DNA of 27,517 bases, taken from Paracoccus sp. SCSIO 75233 (GTDB taxonomy: Bacteria > Pseudomonadota > Alphaproteobacteria > Rhodobacterales > Rhodobacteraceae). The position numbers and the translations under genes are program-made. The notes below the pieces were generated by a model that had not been told where the DNA came from, searched no databases, and saw only the letters and a list, made by a program, of their open reading frames with translations. This document shows positions 5,858 to 13,103 of this stretch, in pieces (within the stretch, counting starts at the first letter, position 1; every line of letters starts with the position of its first letter). The stretch lies in the NCBI RefSeq assembly GCF_027912675.1, contig NZ_CP115764.1:1-27517 (forward strand). The letters are read 5' to 3'.

Positions 5858-7372
5858 TCAGAGGTCGCTGCTGACTTCGACGCTGCCACCACCGACGGCT
5901 TCCAGACCCTGGTAGCTTGCGGTGATGTCGACCCAGTTCGGGGCCTGACCGTCGTCAAACACGATATTGCCAGCACCGAAGCTGAGGTAATCCTCCTCGG
6001 TGTAGAAATCGATCTGGATGGTGCCGCCACCTTCAAGGCCAAGGCGTTCAGTGTAGATGATGACGCTGCCCATCTTGTAGCAACCGCCGTCGTCGTCAAA
6101 GAAGATGGCTTTTTCGTCGTCGGTTTCCATGCCGAGAGGATCGTCGCTCATCGCATCCTGGAATTCGCCTTCATAGGAAGCGCCTTGCAGGTAGATGACG
6201 TCTTCGCCTTCTTCCCACTCGCCATTGCCGCCTTCGGACCATTCGCCGGTGTTGAAACCATAGATGGTGTCATCGCCATGTTCGCCAACAAAGCCGAACA
6301 CGTCGGTGTCGTTGTCAAGCGGGAAGTCTTCGTCGATGTTGACGTTCATCATGACGTCATCACCTTCACCGCCCCAGACGGTATCGGCACCCTGACGATC
6401 GAAGATCAGGTCGTCACCTTCACCGCCGAACAGCAGATCGTCGCCACCCTGGGAGTTGTTGTTCACCCATTCGGTTGCGTCGTTCAGATAGTCGATCAGG
6501 TTATGCGGCCAGTTGTCATTACCCGGTGCACCTTCGTCGTAGTATTCACTGTCCGAATGAACATGCTTGTCCTCACCATGGTCCGGGTTCGGGCCGATGA
6601 CGTTGTTTTCAACACCGTCTTCATCGCCATTGTCGTCGTTGTACAGATCCGGATACCAGGTCGTGGCGTCGACGCAGCTCGGGAGTTGGTAGGCGTACGG
6701 AGTTTCGTCGCCGTCGATGACGTCGTCGCCGGTGCCGCCCATGATGGTGTCGTTTTCATCGCCACCCAGCAGGACGTCTTCGCCCGAGGCGCCATAGATC
6801 AGGTCGTCGCCACGGTTGCCGACCACCAGGTCGTCGCCGGTGCCGCCGCCCATTTCATCATCGCCCCAGCCGCCGAACATCATGTCGTAGCCGGAACCAC
6901 CCCACATGGTGTCGTTGCCGCTGTCCGACTGACGGAAGGAGTTCAGGTAGTTGTCGTCAACGCCACGATGGGTGCCCAGACCCAGCAGGGCCAGCGGGCT
7001 GGTGAACGCACTGTAATGGGTCCAGTCAGCCGAATAGGGGTCGAAGCTGCGAACGCCGGTATCGCCGAACATCAGGTCGTTGCCGGTGCCGCCACCCATC
7101 AGGTCGTCGCCAGCGCCGCCATCCATCAGGTCGCCGCCGCCGCCGCCATAAGCGGTGTCGTTGCCGTCGCCGCCGACGACGACATCCAGATCGGTGTCAT
7201 CGGTGCCGGCATAGATCAGGTCATTGCCCATGTTGCCGAACAGGAAGTCGGCACCGTCATGACCGACGATGGTGTCGTTGCCGCCCAGACCGTCGATAAT
7301 GTCGGCCGAATACTGGCCGCCTTCAAGACGCTCGCCCAGATGGCTGGAGTTGGTGATTACATTGATTGCCAT
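5858..7372 (-). CDS. RTX/hemolysin-type calcium-binding protein, probable type I secretion substrate
   Basis: A 504-aa, strongly acidic protein with no Sec signal peptide. Glycine/aspartate nonapeptide repeats (GGxGxDxxx) occupy roughly residues 26-105, 151-222 and 308-342; in the family they bind calcium and fold as a beta-roll after export. A Trp/Tyr/Asp-rich insert without repeats lies near residues 107-150, another at 223-306. The last 130 residues lack repeats and end in a short hydrophobic/acidic tail (VEVSSDL), as expected for an uncleaved C-terminal secretion signal. GAGGA lies 7 nt before the ATG and a strong terminator follows. It is divergent from the ABC transporter and adaptor genes at 7844-11002, its likely exporter. 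No protease, lipase or other enzyme domain was recognised; a structural or matrix role is inference. Confidence 0.88.
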   Translation of the reverse strand: MAINVITNSSHLGERLEGGQYSADIIDGLGGNDTIVGHDGADFLFGNMGNDLIYAGTDDTDLDVVVGGDGNDTAYGGGGGDLMDGGAGDDLMGGGTGNDLMFGDTGVRSFDPYSADWTHYSAFTSPLALLGLGTHRGVDDNYLNSFRQSDSGNDTMWGGSGYDMMFGGWGDDEMGGGTGDDLVVGNRGDDLIYGASGEDVLLGGDENDTIMGGTGDDVIDGDETPYAYQLPSCVDATTWYPDLYNDDNGDEDGVENNVIGPNPDHGEDKHVHSDSEYYDEGAPGNDNWPHNLIDYLNDATEWVNNNSQGGDDLLFGGEGDDLIFDRQGADTVWGGEGDDVMMNVNIDEDFPLDNDTDVFGFVGEHGDDTIYGFNTGEWSEGGNGEWEEGEDVIYLQGASYEGEFQDAMSDDPLGMETDDEKAIFFDDDGGCYKMGSVIIYTERLGLEGGGTIQIDFYTEEDYLSFGAGNIVFDDGQAPNWVDITASYQGLEAVGGGSVEVSSDL

Positions 7373-7843
7373 TTTAAGTCCTCACTAGTGATTGGACGCA
7401 GTGCCGCGAGCACTGCAGTACGCGCTGTACGGGGGCACAGTAGTGGATAAATTTTGACCCGGCAATGTTCGTTAATTTCCCTCGGGTGGGGTGGAAATAA
7501 TGTTGCCATTTAACAACATGTACTTTTCCATGTGCTTCTCGGCAGCGCAGTGAGGCTGGTCAATTATGGGGCTTCTGATATATTGGCAATAATATCAATA
7601 TCTTAAAACAAATCAGACATATGATTTTGCGGCTGGAATGGCCGGTATAAAGCCGGTCAATCATAATCATGTCAGGGAAATCCAGGCCTGTTATCATGGC
7701 GTTATTCGTCACGGTATTGAATTGAGAAAATATAAATCGAATTCGTGACAGGATGATTCGGATTGACTTGTCCTTCAAACGTTCAGGCATTATGTGCCGG
7801 GGCACTGAACGCGATCCTGAAACTTACCAGGTCATTGAAAACA
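7373..7843. promoter_or_regulatory. Divergent promoter region between RTX gene and its exporter
   Basis: This 471-nt AT-rich region separates the RTX gene from the secretion operon and must hold both promoters. It contains an inverted repeat with arms ATGTTG (7500-7505) and CAACAT (7514-7519). An AT-rich stretch runs from about 7560 to 7640 with further ATATTG and CAATAT words. No convincing gene was found. In-frame TTG and ATG codons near 7753-7763 are discounted as starts because homology of the transporter begins after 7844. Confidence 0.5.
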
Positions 7844-9679
7844 ATGAACATAATACGAAAGAAATCCGAAATTCAGGCAAGGCGGGAACTGAGCCGATTC
7901 TTTGCCATGCGTTCGGGGCCGATGCTGGTTATCCTGCTTCTGTCGATTTTCTCGAACCTGCTGGCGTTGACCGGCCCGCTTTACATGATGCAGGTTTATG
8001 ACCGTGTGCTGGGCTCGCGCTCGGTTGAAACGCTGATCGCGCTGACGCTGATCATGCTGTTTCTTTACGCGATGATGGGGCTGTTCGATATCTGCCGCTC
8101 CTACATCATGACGCGGATCGCGGCGCAGTTTCAGACCTCCTTCGACCGCCGTGTGTTCCGGGCCACGCTGAACAAGACCAAGCTGGTCGGGCCGGATTCC
8201 TATTACGATGCGGCGCGCGCGCCTTCGGATATCGAGAATGTGCAGCGGCTGATTTCCTCGCCTGCCTTTCTGGCGCTGTTCGACCTGCCCTGGACCCCGA
8301 TCTTTATCTTCGGGATTTTCATGTTCCATCCCTGGCTGGGCTATCTCAGCGCCGGGGGGGCTCTGGTTCTGATCCTGGTGACGCTGCTGAACCAGGCCAT
8401 TGCGCGCAATACGCTGGTGGAAAGCCTGAAGGCGCAGCGCAAGGCGCAGATGAAGATGGACAATGTTGTCGAGAATGCCGATCTGGTGCGCGGCCTCGGC
8501 ATGGGATCGAACATCTTTTCGCGCTGGCTCTCGGACCGGGGCACGGCGCTGAGCGAACAGATCCGCAGTTCGAGCGTGACGCAGATCTTCTCGACCGTAT
8601 CGAAAGTGCTGCGCATGGCGCTGCAATCCATGATCCTCGGCCTCGGTGCCTATCTGGTCTTGCGCCAGGAAGCTACACCCGGGGTGATGATCGCTGCCTC
8701 GATTATCACCACGCGGGCGCTGGCCCCGGTCGATCAGATCATTGGGCAATGGCCGGCCGTGCAGACCGGCTTGGTCAGCTGGAAGAATATCCGGGAGTTG
8801 CTGGCTCAGGTTCCCGAAGCCGCGCCGCGCACCGCTTTGCCGCGTCCGAAAGGCGATGTTGAGGTATCCGGGCTGGCGGTCCGGCCGCCGGGGGCGGATG
8901 CGGTGTCGCTTCAGGGGATCAGCTTCAAGCTGCCGGCCGGGCGGACATTGGGCATTATCGGGCCGTCCGGTGCGGGCAAGAGCACGCTGGTCCATGCGCT
9001 GGCCGGGATCTGGCCGGCCATTGGCGGGCAGATCCGGCTTGGCGGTGCGACTATCGATCAGTATGACCCCGACATCTTCGGCTCGCTGATCGGCTATCTG
9101 CCGCAGAATGTCGAACTGTTCGACGGCACGATCGGCGAAAACATCGCCCGCATGGCCGAGAACCCGAATGATGCCGATATTATCGCGGCGGCCAAGGCGG
9201 CGGCGGCCCATGAAATGATCATCAAGCTGCCCAAGGGCTATGACACCCCTCTGGGCGCAGATCAGGCCCAGCTTTCGGGCGGGCAGATCCAGCGGATCGG
9301 ACTGGCCCGGGCGCTTTATGGCGACCCTGTAGTGCTGCTGCTGGATGAGCCCAACAGCAATCTCGACCAGACCGGCACCGCGGCGCTGAACCACGCCGTT
9401 CGTGGCGTCAAGGCGCGTGGCGGCAGTGTGATCGTCGTTGCTCACCGCCCAAGCGCCATTCGCGAAGCCGAGCTGCTGCTTTACATCGAAAACGGTCGTC
9501 CGGTTGCCTTCGGCAAGAGCGAAGAGGTGCTGCGCCGCTTCGTGTCGAACCATGAAAGCATTGCCCGCGATATCAAGGCCGCCCCCTCTGCGACCCCTGC
9601 GGCCCCAGCTGCGCCCGCCACATCTGTCGTCCAGACGGCCACGGCGACGATTACGCCCGCCACGAAAACGAGGAGCTAA
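7844..9679 (+). CDS. Type I secretion ABC transporter (PrtD-like permease/ATPase)
   Basis: A 611-aa inner-membrane half-transporter. The membrane domain begins with a hydrophobic helix near residues 27-45 and the PLYMMQVYDRVLGSRS motif typical of PrtD/HlyB-type exporters. The ATPase domain carries Walker A GPSGAGKST near 372, signature LSGGQIQRIGLARAL near 475, Walker B VVLLLDEPNSNLD near 500 and an H-loop His in VVAHRP near 531. There is no N-terminal C39 peptidase-like domain, as in the PrtD subfamily that exports RTX proteins. The C-terminal tail is Ala/Pro/Thr-rich and probably disordered. The ATG at 7844 is preferred over an upstream TTG. The adaptor gene follows by 3 nt. It probably exports the divergently encoded RTX protein. 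Confidence 0.93.
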   Translation: MNIIRKKSEIQARRELSRFFAMRSGPMLVILLLSIFSNLLALTGPLYMMQVYDRVLGSRSVETLIALTLIMLFLYAMMGLFDICRSYIMTRIAAQFQTSFDRRVFRATLNKTKLVGPDSYYDAARAPSDIENVQRLISSPAFLALFDLPWTPIFIFGIFMFHPWLGYLSAGGALVLILVTLLNQAIARNTLVESLKAQRKAQMKMDNVVENADLVRGLGMGSNIFSRWLSDRGTALSEQIRSSSVTQIFSTVSKVLRMALQSMILGLGAYLVLRQEATPGVMIAASIITTRALAPVDQIIGQWPAVQTGLVSWKNIRELLAQVPEAAPRTALPRPKGDVEVSGLAVRPPGADAVSLQGISFKLPAGRTLGIIGPSGAGKSTLVHALAGIWPAIGGQIRLGGATIDQYDPDIFGSLIGYLPQNVELFDGTIGENIARMAENPNDADIIAAAKAAAAHEMIIKLPKGYDTPLGADQAQLSGGQIQRIGLARALYGDPVVLLLDEPNSNLDQTGTAALNHAVRGVKARGGSVIVVAHRPSAIREAELLLYIENGRPVAFGKSEEVLRRFVSNHESIARDIKAAPSATPAAPAAPATSVVQTATATITPATKTRS

Positions 9680-9682
9680 CCC

Positions 9683-11002
9683 ATGTCGCGCCTGTCGGAT
9701 TACGAAGGGGGCCGCCGCTGGAAATTGCGGGGGGTCATCATGTTCTCGGCGCTGGCCATGGCGATGTTTGTCGGCGGTTTCGGGGCCTGGGCCGCGTTTG
9801 CGAACCTGTCGGGCGCGGTCATCGCCTCGGGTCAGATCGAGGTCGAGCGCAACCGCCAGGTCGTGCAGCATCCCGATGGCGGGGTGGTGGAAACCATCTA
9901 TGCCCGGGAAGGCGATGTTGTCGAACAGGGCGATATCCTGATCCAGCTGGAAACCAGAAAATATCTGCGTGACCTGTCCATCGTCGAAAGCCAGCTTTTC
10001 GAATTGCAGGCCAAGCGTGGCCGGCTTGAGGCCGAGCGTGACGACAGCGATGAGATCAGCTTCGATCCGGACCTGCTTGAAATCGCCAATGAGCGGCAGG
10101 GCGTCGCCTCGGTCGTCGATGGCCAGAGCAAGCTGTTCGCAGCCCGCAGGGATACGCAGGCCCAGCAGAACGACCAGCTCAGCAAGCGGATCGAGCAGTC
10201 GCAGAGCACGATCGAGGGGATCGATGCCCAGCAGGAGGCGCTGCGCACCCAGCTTGATCTGGTTGAAAACGAACTGGACAGCCAGCAGCAGCTTCTGGAA
10301 AAGAACCTCGTGCGCAGTTCGACCATGAGCCAGCTGCAGCGTCAGCAGGCCTCTCTGGCCGGTCAGCTGGGCGAGCTTCAGGCCGAGCGGGCGCGTGTTG
10401 AGGGTCAGATCACCGAAATCGGCGTCCAGCTGCTGAGCATGGAAAGCAGCCGCCGGGAAGAGGCCATTGCCGAGCTGCGTCAGGACTACCCGACAGAGAC
10501 CGGGCTGATCGAACAACGCGCCAATCTGCTGGAACGGATCGAGGAATCCAGCATCACAGCTCCGGTTGCGGGCGTGGTCTATAACAGCAGCGTTTTTGCC
10601 GAGCGTGCCGTCATCACCCCGGCCGAGCCGATCATGTATATCGTGCCCCAGGACCGGCCCCTGCGCGTCACTGCGCGCCTCTCAACGATCAGTATCGACC
10701 AGACCTATATCGACCAGGGCGTCACCTTGCGGTTTCCCGCCTTCAACTCCCGCACCACGCCGGAGATGACCGGTCATATTACGCGGATTTCAGCCGATAG
10801 CTTCACCGATGACCGGACCGGCGCCTCCTATTATATCCTGGAAGCCGAGATTGATGAGAATCAGCCATTCGAATCAGATCAGGCTCTGGTACTTGTTCCC
10901 GGCATGCCGGTTGAAGTCTTCATCCGGACCGATGATCGTAGTCCTATCAGTTACTTGGTCAAACCGATGTCGGATTTCTTCTCCCGTGCGCTGCGCGAAT
11001 GA
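9683..11002 (+). CDS. Type I secretion periplasmic adaptor (HlyD/PrtE family)
   Basis: A 439-aa membrane fusion protein. A single transmembrane segment (residues about 17-40) is followed by the first half of the lipoyl domain (GQIEVERNRQVVQHPDGG), a long Gln/Glu/Leu-rich coiled coil from about 95 to 275, the second lipoyl half (ESSITAPVAGVVYNSSVFA) and a beta-barrel ending in VPGMPVEVFIRT. This order is diagnostic for HlyD/PrtE adaptors linking the ABC transporter to a TolC-type channel. GAGGAG lies just before its ATG, 3 nt after the transporter stop, so the two form an operon. No TolC-like outer-membrane gene is present in the window; a chromosomal one may serve. Confidence 0.93.
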   Translation: MSRLSDYEGGRRWKLRGVIMFSALAMAMFVGGFGAWAAFANLSGAVIASGQIEVERNRQVVQHPDGGVVETIYAREGDVVEQGDILIQLETRKYLRDLSIVESQLFELQAKRGRLEAERDDSDEISFDPDLLEIANERQGVASVVDGQSKLFAARRDTQAQQNDQLSKRIEQSQSTIEGIDAQQEALRTQLDLVENELDSQQQLLEKNLVRSSTMSQLQRQQASLAGQLGELQAERARVEGQITEIGVQLLSMESSRREEAIAELRQDYPTETGLIEQRANLLERIEESSITAPVAGVVYNSSVFAERAVITPAEPIMYIVPQDRPLRVTARLSTISIDQTYIDQGVTLRFPAFNSRTTPEMTGHITRISADSFTDDRTGASYYILEAEIDENQPFESDQALVLVPGMPVEVFIRTDDRSPISYLVKPMSDFFSRALRE

Positions 11003-11030
11003 GCGGGCGGAAAACCGGATAAACGGATGT

Positions 11031-11058
11031 GCAGGGGCGGGTGAGGCTCAGCCCCTGC
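11031..11058. terminator. Possible bidirectional hairpin between adaptor gene and repA2
   Basis: GCAGGGGC (11031-11038) is complementary to GCCCCTGC (11051-11058) around 12 nt, located between two convergent genes and slightly overlapping the end of repA2. There is no clear T-run, so intrinsic termination is uncertain. Confidence 0.35.
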
Positions 11059-12088
11059 CCCTGCGTTCATACCACTTCTTGCAGAAGCCGATAAAGGCCG
11101 CATCTGCATTCTGTGGTGCTTCAACGATCCAATCGCGCCATTCCTGCTCCAATTGGTAGACATCCCAGCCCGGAGCGACCTCGCGTGCGCGGTCATGAGT
11201 CCCGGGCTTCAGTGCCGGAACCTGGGTCTCGGCTGTGGCTACCGGGGCCATGGAGCAGCGGCGGGTGAAGCCGACAATATCGCCCTCTTCCTCATAGGTG
11301 ACATGGTAATCGGGCAGGTGGTCATGCTCCACCAATTGCCGGATCATCTGGCGGAAGCGTTTCGGCGGGCTTTGCGAGCCGGTCTTGAGCAAGAGCTTCG
11401 CCAGCGAGATCCGCCAGTTTTTCTGATGGCCGCAATGCTTACGGGCGATTTCATAGACCCGGCGTTCCAGCGGCTTGCGCAGCCGGAAGTAATCCCGGTG
11501 CAGGGTCAGCACTTCTTCGTTGCGAATGGCGTTGAAAACCCAGTCCGACAGCTTGATCTCGCACCACAGAAGCCGCCCGTCCAGCCCATGCTTGCGCCGG
11601 ATCGAAGACGCGTCGATCAGGCCGAACCCATCAAGCTGTTCCTCGTCGCCGGTGACGATATTGGTGCGGATCCGCGTCCCCTCCAGCCGGTCGAGCGCAT
11701 CGAGCAGGGCCTGATATTCGCGTCCGCTGGTGCCGCGATTGGCAAAGATCAGAAGCTCATGCGGGTTCAGCCGTATCCGCGGTGAAACGGTCTCTCCGCG
11801 CTTCAGCTTCGACATGATCTGGCTGATCGCGTAGATCAGGATATCCTTGTCATAGATCGTGGCCAGCCCCTTCACGCTTGGTGTGACCTCAAGCCAGTGC
11901 TCGCCATTGCGATAGCGCTTCACCCGCGTCTCGGGTTTTTTCGACAGTGAATAGAATGGGTGTTCGAGATGCTGCATGACATCCTTGAGCACCGCATCGG
12001 ACACATCGCAGATGAACAGATCATGCTGCGGATGCCGTTCGGGCAGTAAGGCAGGCAGGGCGGATGAATTCGTGTTTTCAGTGTCCAT
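11048..12088 (-). CDS. repA: Plasmid replication initiator RepA (RPA family), copy 2
   Basis: A 346-aa RPA-family initiator, the same length as RepA1 and similar to it throughout: HPFYSLSKKPETRVKRY, VTPSVKGLATIYDKDILIY, LHRDYFRLRKPLERRVYE and a C-terminus with GWDVYQLEQEW and AAFIGFCKKWYER. The iterons and the linkers between conserved blocks differ, so it probably recognises a related but distinct iteron. The ATG at 12088 is chosen because it starts in the same register relative to iteron 5 as in RepA1 (both then encode NTNS); an in-frame TTG at 12124 is less likely. It faces the adaptor gene tail to tail. It should initiate replication at the adjacent origin and repress itself. Confidence 0.9.
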   Translation of the reverse strand: MDTENTNSSALPALLPERHPQHDLFICDVSDAVLKDVMQHLEHPFYSLSKKPETRVKRYRNGEHWLEVTPSVKGLATIYDKDILIYAISQIMSKLKRGETVSPRIRLNPHELLIFANRGTSGREYQALLDALDRLEGTRIRTNIVTGDEEQLDGFGLIDASSIRRKHGLDGRLLWCEIKLSDWVFNAIRNEEVLTLHRDYFRLRKPLERRVYEIARKHCGHQKNWRISLAKLLLKTGSQSPPKRFRQMIRQLVEHDHLPDYHVTYEEEGDIVGFTRRCSMAPVATAETQVPALKPGTHDRAREVAPGWDVYQLEQEWRDWIVEAPQNADAAFIGFCKKWYERRGRG

Positions 12089-12188
12089 ATCCGCCACATT
12101 CGTGTTTTTAGTTACCAACGTCAAGATTCGTGTTTTTAGTTACCAAGATTCGTGTTTTTAGTTACCAAGATTCGTGTTTTTAGTTACC
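12069..12188 (-). repeat. Five iterons of origin 2 (RepA2 binding sites)
   Basis: On the minus strand GGTAACTAAAAACACGAA occurs four times, starting at 12188, 12166, 12144 and 12116. A fifth, degenerate copy, GGACACTGAAAACACGAA, starts at 12086 on the G of the repA2 ATG. Offsets from the first copy are 0, 22, 44, 72 and 102 nt, against 0, 22, 44, 74 and 103 at origin 1. The 3' half (AACACGAA) is shared with origin 1 while the 5' half differs, which could provide specificity. Confidence 0.9.
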
Positions 12189-12243
12189 GGCCCATCTAAT
12201 AACATATTGATTCAAAATGGAAAAACACGGTTAATTTAGGCCG

Positions 12244-12272
12244 TAACACTATTATAACACTATTTAACACTA
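12244..12272 (-). repeat. AT-rich triple repeat of origin 2 (candidate unwinding element)
   Basis: TAACACTA occurs at 12244-12251, 12255-12262 and 12265-12272; read on the minus strand each copy contains GTGTTA. The block is 55 nt from the first iteron, the same distance as at origin 1, and close to a DnaA box. Confidence 0.65.
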
Positions 12273-12291
12273 GGGAGAGAGGGCATCAGCC

Positions 12292-12300
12292 TGTGGATAA
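12292..12300 (-). promoter_or_regulatory. Consensus DnaA box of origin 2
   Basis: TGTGGATAA, the complement of the consensus TTATCCACA, lies 19 nt beyond the AT-rich triple repeat. A perfect DnaA box beside the unwinding element and iterons supports host DnaA helping RepA2 to open this origin. Confidence 0.75.
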
Positions 12301-12341
12301 CTCCGTTCTGAACCGTTTTTACAAAAGAACAACAACTCAGG

Positions 12342-12391
12342 AACGGGACCTGAAAACTGATCAGCTATGAAGAAAGACATCTGGTCCCGTT
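12342..12391. repeat. 9-bp inverted repeat with long loop beyond origin 2
   Basis: AACGGGACC (12342-12350) is complementary to GGTCCCGTT (12383-12391) across 32 nt. It lies between the origin and the 3' end of the sulfotransferase gene. There is no T-run, so it is not an obvious terminator; it might be an origin-associated structure. Role unknown. Confidence 0.3.
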
Positions 12392-12413
12392 TGGGAATAA
12401 TCCCATCGCCCGG

Positions 12414-13103
12414 TCAGTGTTTCAACCGGACCTCCATGGCCGAGGCGATACGCTGAGGATCGAAATCCAGCCCGATCATTTCATAGGGCGGACGCAGAAG
12501 TTCGATATTGCGGATATAGTCATCGTAATGAACATGGCAGCTGATTTCCTGGTGCCGGTGCATCCAGCTCATCAGCAGATCCTCAGCCTGACGCAGCTGC
12601 GTAAAGACATCAGCCCGATCATAATTCTGCCACCAGCCGGAATTGGCCACGCCTTCATGACTGCGGGTGTTGATGATAAATCTGGCACCGGGAAAGAAGC
12701 GCTTGAGAAACGCCATCCGCATCTCGAACCAGTCGGGCTCATTGCTCCAGCGGATCTCCTTGAAGCCCGATATGCGGGTGCCTTCGGGCGGGCACAGGAC
12801 CTCCTGAGTGAACAGGTCAGCCAGACCTTGGCCAAATCGTGGACCATCGGTCAGATGCATCCCGTACCAGGGGTTGCCGTCATGAGGTACGGTCTTGCTC
12901 TTGCGAAGCTTCTGCATCTCGATATCTTCATCGAAAATAGCCCAGGCCTTGGCCAGATGCAGCAGAACATCCTTGTTCTCGCCGCGAATACAGACCCCGT
13001 CCGAGCTGTTGAGGATCTTCTGCAAAAGCGTTGAACCCGAACGGCCATAGGACACAATGAAAACGAAACGCATGGGCTCTGCGCCAGCCGTTATATCCTT
13101 CAT
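12414..13103 (-). CDS. Sulfotransferase family protein
   Basis: A 229-aa protein with the PAPS-binding signature of sulfotransferases: the 5'-phosphosulfate loop SYGRSGSTLLQKIL near residues 18-31 after a beta-strand (MRFVFIV), and a 3'-phosphate-binding-like segment (FIINTRSHEGVANSGWW) near residues 140-156. It should transfer sulfate from PAPS to an unidentified acceptor, probably carbohydrate. The start overlaps the stop of the glycosyltransferase by 4 nt (ATGA), so the two products are made together and may act on the same glycan. An ATG at residue 11, just before the first strand, is an alternative start. It is somewhat short for the family but seems complete. Confidence 0.82.
   Translation of the reverse strand: MKDITAGAEPMRFVFIVSYGRSGSTLLQKILNSSDGVCIRGENKDVLLHLAKAWAIFDEDIEMQKLRKSKTVPHDGNPWYGMHLTDGPRFGQGLADLFTQEVLCPPEGTRISGFKEIRWSNEPDWFEMRMAFLKRFFPGARFIINTRSHEGVANSGWWQNYDRADVFTQLRQAEDLLMSWMHRHQEISCHVHYDDYIRNIELLRPPYEMIGLDFDPQRIASAMEVRLKH

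Noticed and set aside
6185..7450. 421-aa plus-strand open frame opposite the RTX gene
   Set aside because: Its Val/Ala-rich repeats are the complement of the Gly/Asp repeat codons; the minus-strand gene has a ribosome-binding site, family repeats and a terminator.
7832..10516. 894-aa minus-strand open frame across the secretion operon
   Set aside because: It is antisense to the PrtD-like and HlyD-like genes, which have clear motifs; its own translation is Gln/Arg/Leu-rich low complexity without domains.
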